Assembly (NCBI GenBank): GCA_004015825.1
Contig: SAYS01000015.1
Location: forward strand, 1 to 64,000
Origin: Halovenus amylolytica
GTDB lineage: Archaea > Halobacteriota > Halobacteria > Halobacteriales > Haloarculaceae
Length of the DNA stretch: 64,000 nucleotides
Reading direction: 5' to 3'
The translations under genes and the position numbers were made by a program. Below the pieces are notes generated by a model that searched no databases, was not told the origin of the DNA, and was given only the letters and a program-made list of their open reading frames with translations. Positions 1 through 7,752 of the stretch are shown here, piece after piece; position 1 is the first letter of the stretch; each line of letters starts with the position of its first letter.

Positions 1-119
1 TGCTGGCGACGTGGCGCCAGCAGGGACGCAATCCCTACGACGAACTCAAGCGAGTCGCCCAAAACAACGAGATGCTTTCACGAGATCAGGCTGTGCCGGC
101 CGTTGAGTCCTCGGAGTAA
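1..119 (+). CDS. C-terminal end of a protein cut by the window edge; possible transposase
   Basis: The third forward frame is open from the window edge to TAA at 117-119. It encodes a basic, hydrophilic tail containing TWRQQGRNPYDELKRVAQN. The pattern W-x-Q-x-G-R-x-P-x-D-x-L resembles the extreme C-terminus of IS66-type transposases, but only about 38 residues are visible. No start codon or catalytic domain lies inside the window, so the family is a guess. The intergenic gap that follows is short. Confidence 0.4.
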   Translation, partial: LATWRQQGRNPYDELKRVAQNNEMLSRDQAVPAVESSE

Positions 120-163
120 ACACGTACGTTGATCTTAATACTCGGTGTCGGACCGACGCTCTC

Positions 164-535
164 CTACACTGGGAGCACGACGACCGGGCGGTCGGTCTCC
201 GAGAGGAGCTGTCGGACTGTCGAGCCGGGGGCATCGCCAGCAACGTCGGGATCACCCCTGACCTGCCCGAGGAGGATCTCGTCGATCTCGTCCTGCTCGG
301 CGACCGCCTGGATCTCCGTCGCAGGCACTCCTTCGCGGGTGATCGTTTCGATCGTGGGTTCGAACAGGCGCGTTCTGGCGACGTTCGCCGCATCGCCGGC
401 ATCTCTGCCCGCAACAGCGTCGTCTTCGACCGTGAGTACGACGACGGTGTCGTCGCTGTCGAGTCGGCCGTCGAGATAGTCACAGGCTGCTGCCGTGGTG
501 TGGACCGATGCGGTGGCGACGAGTACGCGTCTCAT
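164..535 (-). CDS. UspA-family universal stress protein, short
   Basis: A 123-residue protein that starts MRRVLVATASVHTTAAACDYL and ends in RPVVVLPV. The N-terminal beta strand, the acidic middle strand (DDTVVVLTVEDD) and the C-terminal strand after a long helix match the Usp alpha/beta fold. It is shorter than the usual 140-150 residues, and the G-x2-G-x9-G-(S/T) nucleotide loop is only partly present (GQVRGDPDVAGDAPGST). ATP binding is therefore doubtful. It is monocistronic and divergent from the GIY-YIG gene at 587; the 51-nt gap between them must hold both promoters (AT-rich tatatata at 555-562). Confidence 0.75.
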   Translation of the reverse strand: MRRVLVATASVHTTAAACDYLDGRLDSDDTVVVLTVEDDAVAGRDAGDAANVARTRLFEPTIETITREGVPATEIQAVAEQDEIDEILLGQVRGDPDVAGDAPGSTVRQLLSETDRPVVVLPV

Positions 536-586
536 GCTCCCTTGCAGTCACGGCTTATATATACGACTGACTGTTAGCGCCAGCCG

Positions 587-1009
587 ATGAGCACGGACGC
601 GGCCGGTGGCACCTACACGCTGGTGATCGAACTCCCCGAACCCGCCGACATCGAGGTCGGTGCGCTCGGACGGATCACCTTCGATGCTGGCTGGTACGCC
701 TACGTCGGAAGTGCGCTGGGGTCGGGAGGATTCTCGCGGATCGACCGCCACCGTGAACTCGCTGCCGGTGACCGGGACACCCGACACTGGCATATCGACT
801 ATCTGCTCGGGCATCCAGAGACGCGACTCGATACCGTCGTGACGACGGCGGCTGTCGACGGCGAGTGTCCAGTGGCTCGCGAACTCGGTGACGACGGTGT
901 CCCGGCATTCGGCTGTTCTGACTGTCGCTGTAACTCCCATCTGTTCTTCAAACCAGCACGGGAGGAGATGATCGTGGCTGTCGAATCAGCCCACGAAAAA
1001 ATCGGGTAG
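587..1009 (+). CDS. DUF123-type GIY-YIG nuclease family protein
   Basis: A 140-residue protein with the DUF123 (COG1833, Uri-type GIY-YIG) pattern: GTYTLVIEL near residue 9, then GWYAYVGSALGSGGFSRIDRH (GIY-YIG-like YAYVGSA with following Gly and Arg). A central H-W-H-I-D-Y-L-L block follows, and a Cys-rich tail (GCSDCRCNSHLFF) where archaeal members place conserved cysteines. The family is found widely in archaea as a stand-alone small endonuclease-fold protein; its substrate is not established. The ATG at 587 sits just after an AT-rich stretch at 553-562, so a short-leader or leaderless transcript is likely. Confidence 0.85.
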   Translation: MSTDAAGGTYTLVIELPEPADIEVGALGRITFDAGWYAYVGSALGSGGFSRIDRHRELAAGDRDTRHWHIDYLLGHPETRLDTVVTTAAVDGECPVARELGDDGVPAFGCSDCRCNSHLFFKPAREEMIVAVESAHEKIG

Positions 1010-1030
1010 CCGGTGCCGTCGGTGCGCCCG

Positions 1031-1246
1031 TTACTCTTCGGCCGTCGTGTCGATGCCGAGCGTCTCGTTCAGCCCACAGAAGCAGGTTACGGCGTTGATT
1101 CCGAAACCGATCGCGCCGAGCGTTGCCAGCACGCCTGCCGACCGCTTCCCCTTCCGGAGGGCAAGGATCGCAACGACTGCGAGTATCGTTGCGAGGACTG
1201 CGCGCACGATACGGTCTGTGCCGCCGACGTTCTGTTCGACTTCCAT
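1031..1246 (-). CDS. DUF2892/YgaP-like small inner-membrane protein
   Basis: 71 residues: an acidic start (MEVEQNVGGTDRIVRAVLAT), then two hydrophobic segments at about 14-28 and 40-58 separated by a basic turn (RKGKRSAG). The second segment ends in GINAVTCFCGLNETLG. The N-V-G-x2-D-R-x2-R motif and paired helices are the DUF2892 signature. The Cys pair fits the family, which is often linked to rhodanese/sulfur functions, but no such partner is adjacent. It converges on the GIY-YIG gene with a 21-nt gap. Confidence 0.8.
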   Translation of the reverse strand: MEVEQNVGGTDRIVRAVLATILAVVAILALRKGKRSAGVLATLGAIGFGINAVTCFCGLNETLGIDTTAEE

Positions 1247-1307
1247 ACGCTATTTTTTGTGCGATTCGTATTTGAAAGTTGAGTAACCTGCAATCGGTGA
1301 TGTCTGA

Positions 1308-1415
1308 TAGTGATTATTGCGAGTCTGTACCGCGAAGTTCAGATAGAACTGGTCTAGGAGGGCCGAAACAGCCTCGGTTTCGCTGCCGTGCTGAAAATTA
1401 CCGCAATAATCACTA
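1308..1415. mobile_element. MITE copy 1 (108 bp, TCA/TGA target duplication)
   Basis: The ends are perfect 14-bp inverted repeats, TAGTGATTATTGCG at 1308 and its complement ending at 1415. They are flanked by the direct repeat TGA at 1305-1307 and 1416-1418. The interior is 107/108 identical to the copy at 37661-37768, which implies recent movement. It has no transposase. A 3-bp TNA duplication is typical of some IS5-family subgroups (known for that family; assignment inferred). Confidence 0.9.
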
Positions 1416-1470
1416 TGAGGAGATGAGTCTGATCTGAGTGAAGAAAGTTGTACCGAGAAGATCGCTGTGA

Positions 1471-1642
1471 CCAACAAGAAAGCCCCGCGGCGCTGAACTC
1501 GGGGGACCCGCGCTGCGCTCCTCGTTTCACTGCGGTGCTTGCGGGGCCGCCTTCGTCCAGCGCCTCACCGGGAGAGCTTGCTCCCCCGGTGACACAAGCA
1601 CGCGACCGGGGAGCTTAGCTGACCGGGGCTTTCTTGCTGTTC
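1471..1642. repeat. Long inverted-repeat element (AAGAAAGCCCC family), copy 1
   Basis: It begins with AACAAGAAAGCCCC and ends with GGGGCTTTCTTGCTGTTC, so its termini are inverted repeats of each other. The interior is GC-rich with further short palindromes (CCGGGAGAGCTTGCTCCCCCGG-like hairpin near 1568-1598) and the recurring core ACAAGCACGCGACC. The same termini recur at 17409, 33311, 37631 and 46260. This copy lies 3' of the MBL hydrolase gene and has no coding content. Confidence 0.85.
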
Positions 1643-1693
1643 GTACTCTCGGTGTGTCCTTCGAAACTAAGCCGGACAGTTCAATCTCTCCTT

Positions 1694-1773
1694 ATACTGC
1701 CGGCTGTAAGAAACTGAAGAATTGCGCCACCCCGGGGTGGCGCATATCTTTACGGATTTACAGCCGGCAGTAT
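1694..1773. repeat. 80-bp double palindrome touching the MBL stop codon
   Basis: The outer 16-bp arms are perfect complements: ATACTGCCGGCTGTAA at 1694-1709 and its complement at 1758-1773. An inner perfect palindrome of 20 bp, GCGCCACCCC plus its complement, lies at 1724-1743. The right arm shares its last base with the TAA stop codon (1773-1775) of the hydrolase gene. It could be a transcription-end hairpin or a small REP/MITE-like unit; no second copy was seen in this window. Confidence 0.8.
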
Positions 1774-2666
1774 TAATCCTCCGACGGCAACTGGTACTGC
1801 TCGCCATCCAGCGCGAGCGGCTGCTCGAAAGCTTCGTCGGCGTCGTAGTAGTGGGCAATGTGGACGAGACGGGTTTGCTTCGCGTCGAGATCCTCGGCGA
1901 GCGACAGCGCCCCCTCGCGGGTCATATGTTTCGTCCCGAATGTGCGGGGGACACCATCCTCGTCGTGGTGATCGCCACCCTTGTGATGCATCTCACAGAG
2001 CCGGGCCGGGACGATCCCATCGGCCAGGAAGAGATCCGGATCGGCGAGTACCTCCCGGGACTGTTCGGGAACGTCGTAGTTCGTATCACCGGAGAGCGAA
2101 AGCTTCGCCCCCGTCTCGGGGTCCTCGACTGCGAGCCCATAACAGACCAGCGGCGGGTGTTCGACCGGGACGAGCGTCACCTCGAACCCACAGGTCTCGA
2201 ACGGCTCGAAGGGTGTCTGTGGCTGGACCGTGATCTGTCTGAGGTAGTGGTAATCGCTCGCGACGCTTTCGGCGACGCTCTTTCCGGTCTCTGGATCAGT
2301 TTCGTCTGCAGCGTAGATGTCGAGATCGTCGACCAGCCGGAAACAGTTGCCCAGGCCATCGATGTGATCGAAGTGGATGTGGCTGATAATCCCTGCATCG
2401 GGCACGGGAACATCTTCCCGGAGGAACTGCTGTCGAAAGTCCGGACTGAAATCGATCAGAAGCGACTCGTCGGTTCGCTCGTTGCGGACGTGGACCGAAA
2501 ACCGCGTTCGCTCGATTCCGCCCGACGCGGTGATCGTCGCGCCCTGCTCGCGTGCTCGCTCACGGAGCTTTTCACCAGGCTCCCGTGCCGTCTGGCAGGT
2601 CTCGCAGTCACAGGCGACAGTCGGCGTGCCGGTCGTATCCCCCGTCCCGAGAAGCGTCACCTCCAT
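1773..2666 (-). CDS. PhnP-like metallo-beta-lactamase fold hydrolase
   Basis: 297 residues. The N-terminus MEVTLLGTGDTTGTP followed by C19-x-C21-x2-C24 resembles PhnP, where Cys residues near the N-terminus bind a structural metal. The metal motif HIHFDH is at 96-101. Further conserved elements are VEHPPLVCYGL, the SLSGDTNYD strand, and a C-terminal HIAHYYD. PhnP acts as a cyclic-phosphate phosphodiesterase; no phosphonate genes are nearby, so the substrate here is open. Its ATG overlaps the AAA-ATPase stop by one base (TGATG), so the two are probably co-transcribed. Confidence 0.85.
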   Translation of the reverse strand: MEVTLLGTGDTTGTPTVACDCETCQTAREPGEKLRERAREQGATITASGGIERTRFSVHVRNERTDESLLIDFSPDFRQQFLREDVPVPDAGIISHIHFDHIDGLGNCFRLVDDLDIYAADETDPETGKSVAESVASDYHYLRQITVQPQTPFEPFETCGFEVTLVPVEHPPLVCYGLAVEDPETGAKLSLSGDTNYDVPEQSREVLADPDLFLADGIVPARLCEMHHKGGDHHDEDGVPRTFGTKHMTREGALSLAEDLDAKQTRLVHIAHYYDADEAFEQPLALDGEQYQLPSED

Positions 2667-3991
2667 CAGTCGTGGTTGTGGTCGTGGCTGTCGTTGTCGA
2701 AGCCGCCGCCAGCGACGAGCGCGTCGTGGTCGCCCTCGATCATGTCCATGTTCTTCAGGGTATCCCGCTCCTCGAAGTCCTCGACGGCGTCGATCAGATC
2801 CTGCTGGGTGAGCGTCGTCCGCTCTTCAGTCAGCGCTTCGAGGACGGCCTCCCGGAGCACCATCCGGAGGTCGCTGCCGGTCAGCCCCTCGGTGAGATCG
2901 GCGAGTTCCGTGGGTTCGAAATCGATGATATCCATCTCGCGTGTGACGATCGTGAGGATGTCCGCCCGCATTCCGGAGTCGGGTTTCGGGAAGTTGACGA
3001 TCTCGTCGAAGCGCCGCCAGGCCGCCGCATCCAGCTGATCCGGGTGGTTCGTCGCGCCGATGAGCAACACCTCGTCCTGGATCAGCGAGACCTCGTCGAT
3101 GCTTTTCAGCAGCGTGTTGACTGCTCGCTTGATCGCGGCGTGTTCGTCACTCGACCGGGTCTTGGCGACGAAGTCGAACTCGTCGATGAAGAGGATACAC
3201 GGCGAGAGTCGTTTCGCGACCTCGAAGGTTTTCTCGACGTTTTTCGCGGTTTCGCCGAGATACTGGCTGGTGATCATCGACAGCTTCACCTCGACGAAGG
3301 GGAGGCCGAGTTTGCTCGCGAGCGCCCGTGCGACGGAGGTTTTCCCCGTTCCCGGTGGGCCGACGAACAGCAGTTTCCCGATCTCGCGCAGACCGATGCT
3401 GGCGAGATACTCGCGGTGTTCGATCGCCTTGACGATCTTCTGGATCTCGCCTTCCTGTTCGCCCGTGAGGACGATGTCGTCGAGTTTCTGTTCGATCTCC
3501 TCGGGTGCGCGGACGTCGACGAGGTCGAGCATCTCCTCTTCTTCGTCCTCGTCGAAGTACTCTTCGAGCAGGGAGTCGATGAACTCCCGATCCGCCCGGG
3601 CGGGCGTGTTCCGTTCACGGGCGAGTTCGTAGTCGACCTCGCGTTCGTCGGCGAAGTAGTCGGTGAGCACGGGGTTGTACTCGAGCTGTTCGTCGTCGGC
3701 ACGGTCGAGATACCACTGTTCGGCCATCTCGCGGTCGGTAAAGGAGAGCGTCCCCGAGAACTCGTCGTGGTCGGTAAACATCAACTCGGCGACCAGTTCC
3801 CAGGGTCGCTCGACGCCAGTCGCCTCCCGCGCGCCGCCGACTGTCGGTGAGAGCGGGCGTTCGATCTGTCCATCACTCCAGAACGGGCCACGGTACGCTG
3901 CCGGCAGATCGTCGGCATCGAACTTCTCGGCTTCGTTGTACACAGAAGTCGTCAGAACGAATTCAACGACAGCAAGCTCCGGATCTTTCAT
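2666..3991 (-). CDS. AAA family ATPase (FtsH/PAN-like module with acidic N-terminal domain)
   Basis: 441 residues from ATG at 3991; an in-frame upstream extension to 4195 is rejected because it reads basic and non-haloarchaeal. An N-terminal region of about 145 residues is followed by a very acidic linker (EEYFDEDEEEEML). Next come Walker A GPPGTGKT at 211-218, Walker B ILFIDE at 266-271, sensor-1 GATNHP and an arginine-finger region AAWRRFDE. The lid domain ends in an Asp/His-rich tail (DNDSHDHNHD). The N-terminal domain matches no protease or helicase, so a chaperone or remodelling role is inferred. It heads a two-gene operon with the MBL hydrolase. Confidence 0.85.
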   Translation of the reverse strand: MKDPELAVVEFVLTTSVYNEAEKFDADDLPAAYRGPFWSDGQIERPLSPTVGGAREATGVERPWELVAELMFTDHDEFSGTLSFTDREMAEQWYLDRADDEQLEYNPVLTDYFADEREVDYELARERNTPARADREFIDSLLEEYFDEDEEEEMLDLVDVRAPEEIEQKLDDIVLTGEQEGEIQKIVKAIEHREYLASIGLREIGKLLFVGPPGTGKTSVARALASKLGLPFVEVKLSMITSQYLGETAKNVEKTFEVAKRLSPCILFIDEFDFVAKTRSSDEHAAIKRAVNTLLKSIDEVSLIQDEVLLIGATNHPDQLDAAAWRRFDEIVNFPKPDSGMRADILTIVTREMDIIDFEPTELADLTEGLTGSDLRMVLREAVLEALTEERTTLTQQDLIDAVEDFEERDTLKNMDMIEGDHDALVAGGGFDNDSHDHNHD

Positions 3992-4074
3992 TCTCACAAA
4001 GGTTACACCGCGAACCGGATAAGTGACTCGAACCGTCCGTAACGTTGTAAGTACCTGCGGCCGAAAGACAGCCG

Positions 4075-4794
4075 ATGAAACTCGCACGGATCGAGACTGA
4101 CGACGGAACTGTTCGAGGCACGTACGAGGATGGTACAGTAACGACAGACGAGGGCGAGCAGTACGAACTCGGAGACGAGGCCGAACTTCTCCCACCCTGC
4201 GAGCCGGGCACGTTCTACTGCGTCGGGCGAAACTTCGTGGAGACGCTCGACCAGATGGACTACGACGTTCCCGACAACCCCGACTGGTTCATCAAGCCGG
4301 CCGTCTCACTCCACCCGCCCGACCAGCCCATCGAGTACCCCGAGTGGACGGACGAACTGACCTACGCTGGTGAACTCGCGGCTGTCATAGACGAGGAGTG
4401 TACTGATCTCGATGGCGAGGAGGACATCGAAAACGTGCTCCGCGGCTGGACGATCCTCAACGATCTCGATGCGCTGGATCAGCCCGTCCGGACCGCACGC
4501 AAGGCCTTCGACGGCTCCGCACCTCTGGGCCCGGTGATCGAGACGGAACTCGACCCGCGGTCGATCGAGATGGAGACGCACATCGCTGGCGAGAAACGAC
4601 AGGAGGCGTCGACAGAGCTGATGATCTTCGATCCCTACGAGACGATCAGCTACCTCTCGAAACGGTACACGTTCAAAGCTGGTGACGTGATCTCTTTCGG
4701 TAGTCCGGCGAACCCCGGACTCGTCGAACCGGGTGACAAGATCGAGATCTACTACGAGGGGATCGGTCGGCTCGAAAATACGGTCCGGTCCTAG
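4075..4794 (+). CDS. Fumarylacetoacetate hydrolase family protein
   Basis: 239 residues with the FAH C-terminal fold. Motif CVGRNF is at 49-54, followed by WFIKPAVSLHPPDQPIEYPEW, the metal-site Glu in ELTYAGELAAVIDEE, GWTILNDLDA, KAFDGSAPLGPVIE, and a C-terminal KAGDVISFGSPANPG. The family cleaves or decarboxylates acylpyruvate-type beta-diketo acids in aromatic or sugar-acid breakdown; no pathway partner is adjacent, so the substrate is unknown. Its TAG stop overlaps the convergent CBS gene by four bases. Confidence 0.9.
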   Translation: MKLARIETDDGTVRGTYEDGTVTTDEGEQYELGDEAELLPPCEPGTFYCVGRNFVETLDQMDYDVPDNPDWFIKPAVSLHPPDQPIEYPEWTDELTYAGELAAVIDEECTDLDGEEDIENVLRGWTILNDLDALDQPVRTARKAFDGSAPLGPVIETELDPRSIEMETHIAGEKRQEASTELMIFDPYETISYLSKRYTFKAGDVISFGSPANPGLVEPGDKIEIYYEGIGRLENTVRS

Positions 4795-5930
4795 AGGTCG
4801 CCGAGTTTCCGGAGCAACTGGCCGCGGTACTCCTCGTCAGCACGCACACCTTTCAGTTCGAGCACGCGGCGTTCGAGTTTGTCGAGTGCAACGCCGAAGC
4901 TGTTGTCAGCGCCGTACCCCTCGCCGCTGCCTGCGACCTGTCCCTTGTTGGTCCGCAGTCGGATCTGGCACTGGATCAGCGGCGTCCCGCGGAGCGTCTC
5001 CTTGTGTTTGTGAAAGCGGACGTGGGCGTGCTGGACCTGCATCTTCTGGTACTTGTCGGCCGTGCTCTGGATACGCTCGCGGATCTCCTCCCGGGAGAGT
5101 GTATCCAGCAGCTTGATGTTCGTGATCTGCACGTCCATGTGATCCTCTTCGGTGTAGGTCAGCGCCCGGAGGACGTCCGTTTTCGTGATGATCCCGGCGA
5201 CTTTCGAGTCGTTGTCGGTCGGCGTCACGACGAGTCCGGCGTAGTCGTTGTCGAGCATCCGTTCGACGGCTGTTTTGACGCTTTCCTCCGTCGTCGTGGT
5301 CGCGACCGGACTCGACATGATATCGTAGGCCGGGATATCGAGAACGCGGTCGATGTCGCCGGAGCGGTCGCCTTTCTGCTGTCGTTCCATATCGCGGACG
5401 GCGAAGTCGGCGATATCGTGGGTCGTCACCATTCCCGTGAGATCGCCGTCGTCGAGGATCGGCAGCCGGGAGACACCGTGCTCCCGGAGGAGATTGATAC
5501 AGCGACCGACCGGCGTGTCGTCGGTAACTGTGACGACGTCTTCGGTGTATATGTCGCCAACAGAGAGTGTATCGAGATTCTCCAGCACTGCTTCGAGGAT
5601 CGCTTCTTCGGTGATGGCGCCCCAGAGGTTTTCACCCTCGTAGACGGGCGCGATTTTGGCTCCGCTTTCGACGAGCATCCGTGCCACCTCCCGGACGCCG
5701 TCAGTTCGGTCCACCTTGGGTGCGGAGCGAACCATCCCGCGAACTTTCGTGTCATCCTGGATGTGGGACTGCAGCAACTGCTTCTCGTTTATGATCCCGG
5801 TGTACTCGCCGTCTTCCGTGACGACGATTCCTTTGGGCCTGTCGTGCTCGAAAACCGACCGTACCTTTCCGAGCCGTTCGTCGGCGTCTATCTCGGCGTA
5901 ATCTGTGGTGGCTATGTCAGCAATATCCAT
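4791..5930 (-). CDS. Four-CBS-domain protein with C-terminal HPF/S30AE-like domain
   Basis: 379 residues from ATG at 5930; an in-frame GTG at 5942 is the alternative. Four CBS motifs lie in tandem within about residues 1-270 (GIVVTEDGEYTGIINEKQLL, IAPVYEGENLWGAITEE, LPILDDGDLTGMVTTHDIA, GLVVTPTDNDSKVAGIITKTDVL). The last ~100 residues (HAHVRFHKHKETLRGTP... GALDKLERRVLELK-like pattern) resemble the ribosome-hibernation S30AE fold. CBS tandems usually sense adenosyl nucleotides. Coupling them to a ribosome-binding domain suggests energy-responsive translation control; this is inference. Confidence 0.8.
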   Translation of the reverse strand: MDIADIATTDYAEIDADERLGKVRSVFEHDRPKGIVVTEDGEYTGIINEKQLLQSHIQDDTKVRGMVRSAPKVDRTDGVREVARMLVESGAKIAPVYEGENLWGAITEEAILEAVLENLDTLSVGDIYTEDVVTVTDDTPVGRCINLLREHGVSRLPILDDGDLTGMVTTHDIADFAVRDMERQQKGDRSGDIDRVLDIPAYDIMSSPVATTTTEESVKTAVERMLDNDYAGLVVTPTDNDSKVAGIITKTDVLRALTYTEEDHMDVQITNIKLLDTLSREEIRERIQSTADKYQKMQVQHAHVRFHKHKETLRGTPLIQCQIRLRTNKGQVAGSGEGYGADNSFGVALDKLERRVLELKGVRADEEYRGQLLRKLGDL

Positions 5931-6027
5931 CGTAATTCCCACTTCCCGCTTCGATGCGTGGCATAATCAAAGTTGGTTTCGGCTCTCATCGTGTGAGAAC
6001 ATTCGATCGTGCTCTCTTCGCGACGCC

Positions 6028-7752
6028 TCAGATGAGGATTCCGACGAGCAGATACGAGACCGTGTATGTAATTCCGGCACACACGAGTGCACGCCCAGCA
6101 CGATACCCCACGAGCGACTGATCTAGCCCCCTGGTCAATCCTGTTGCCAGCGCCGTCAGAAAGGCCGCGAGAAACAGGACGTAGACGCCGACCGGCCCGC
6201 CCAGCCAGACGAGCGACTGCCCACTCCCGCCGAGCAGTGTCTGGCCGCCGATCCCCTCTGCGAGGGCAACCGTCGAGCCGGCGACCATCGGCGCGAACAC
6301 CATCCCGGTCGACTGGAGTGTTCGACAGACGTGTGCGAGGCTGTGACGGGCCTCCTGTTCGATCGTCTGGAGATCCTCGACGTGCTCGGCCAGTGAGAGC
6401 AGGGCGCTACCGGCCGGCCGTCCTTCCCGTGCGGCGAGTGCGAGCAGTGCGATACTGCCGCGCACCCGGGGACTCGGTAGCTGTTCGAGTGCGCCGTGCC
6501 GGCCGAGAAAGGCCTCGTGGACGCCGATCTGGAGCTGTCGCTGCCGGGTCGCGCCGTCGGCGAGCATCTCGCCAGCCTCGCCGTCGAGTTCGTCTGCGGC
6601 CTGATCGATCGCCGTCTCGACAGCGCGGCCGTTCGCGACCCGGCGGCCGACGAGACTCAACGCATCCGGCAGCGACTCCTCGACATCCCTGATCCGGCCG
6701 TAGACGCTGACGATCGGGCGATACCGCAGCCAGAGCCACAGCCCAGCTCCGAGCCCGACGGCGAGGATCGGCGGGCCCCAGGAGGGGAGGATGCTGGTGC
6801 CGATGAGCCACCCCGCGACTGTGCCGAACGCACCGACAGCCAGCGCGAGCCGTCGCCAGTCCGTGACACCCGTCTGTTCGGTGGTCACGTCCGGCGGCGG
6901 AAAGGCGACCGGACGACGGGCGAGCAGCCATATCCCCGCCCCGACGAGGATGCCGGGCAGGACGACGTTGTAGAGGACGACGACCGAAAGCGGTGTGACG
7001 CCGACCCCGGCCGCGCCGGCGGCAGGGAGCAAGGCGACCAGCGCTGTCGGGAGCAGTACGCCGAAGGCATACAGCGCAGTTGCCGGTGTGCGGACCTGCG
7101 CACCGAAGGACTGCATCTGGTCGCGGGTTCCGTCCATGACGACCGTCAGCGCCTGGTCGAGCAACCGTCCGCGGTCGTGTTCGGCTGCGTTCCCGGCTGC
7201 GGTCACGAGCGCGACCGAGCGTCGGAGCGCCGGGAACAGATCTGCCCACGCGTCGCCGAAGGCAGCGAGCCCCGAGCGGGCCGTGTGTCTGGTCTGGCGG
7301 ACGTGTTTTTCGAGACTGTTCGCAAGTCGCCCCTCGCCTGTGCGTGCGGTGAAGACCGCTGCGCGTTCGGGTGTCGGTGAGAGGCGCATACTCAACACTG
7401 TCCGGGCGACGAGATCCGGCGTGGCACCGAGCGCCCGCGTTCGCCGGGCGGTTGCCCACAGCTTCGGTCCAGTGTGGACGGTGTGTGTCGTGAGCAATCC
7501 GAGCGAGACTGCCGCGAGAAACACGACAACCCGGAACTTCGAGGGTACGAGAACTGCTGGTGCTACACAGAGCATTCCGACGATGGCGCCGAGGACGTAT
7601 CCTGCACGAACGACGTCAGCCGCAGTGATCGGCCAGTCGAGAAAGTCGAGGGCGAGTCGAAGGTCTTCGCCCGGGTCGACATCCTCCGGATACAACCTCG
7701 CGAGCGATTCCAGCCCCTGCAGGAGCGGCTGGTACCACGTCCCAGCGGTCAT
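6028..7752 (-). CDS. Type II/IV secretion (archaeal pilus) membrane platform protein, PilC/TadC-like
   Basis: 574 residues with hydrophobic segments near 45-90, 220-275, 305-345 and at the C-terminus. Two cytoplasmic helical blocks resemble the GspF/T2SSF repeat; the second contains EESLPDALSLVGRRVANGRAVETAIDQAADEL and GSALLSLAEHVEDLQ. This arrangement is that of the membrane core protein of archaeal adhesion pili. The ATG overlaps the stop of the upstream ATPase gene (ATGA), which indicates translational coupling. No pilin-like gene with a class III signal peptide was recognised in the window. Confidence 0.85.
   Translation of the reverse strand: MTAGTWYQPLLQGLESLARLYPEDVDPGEDLRLALDFLDWPITAADVVRAGYVLGAIVGMLCVAPAVLVPSKFRVVVFLAAVSLGLLTTHTVHTGPKLWATARRTRALGATPDLVARTVLSMRLSPTPERAAVFTARTGEGRLANSLEKHVRQTRHTARSGLAAFGDAWADLFPALRRSVALVTAAGNAAEHDRGRLLDQALTVVMDGTRDQMQSFGAQVRTPATALYAFGVLLPTALVALLPAAGAAGVGVTPLSVVVLYNVVLPGILVGAGIWLLARRPVAFPPPDVTTEQTGVTDWRRLALAVGAFGTVAGWLIGTSILPSWGPPILAVGLGAGLWLWLRYRPIVSVYGRIRDVEESLPDALSLVGRRVANGRAVETAIDQAADELDGEAGEMLADGATRQRQLQIGVHEAFLGRHGALEQLPSPRVRGSIALLALAAREGRPAGSALLSLAEHVEDLQTIEQEARHSLAHVCRTLQSTGMVFAPMVAGSTVALAEGIGGQTLLGGSGQSLVWLGGPVGVYVLFLAAFLTALATGLTRGLDQSLVGYRAGRALVCAGITYTVSYLLVGILI

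Noticed and set aside
1250..1477. Minus-strand 75-codon ORF across MITE copy 1
   Set aside because: Its translation is almost entirely MITE sequence, and similar peptides appear from copies 3 and 4. It is a by-product of the repeat, not a gene.
2552..3850. Long forward ORFs opposite the AAA ATPase
   Set aside because: Antisense shadow; the minus-strand ATPase has complete Walker motifs.
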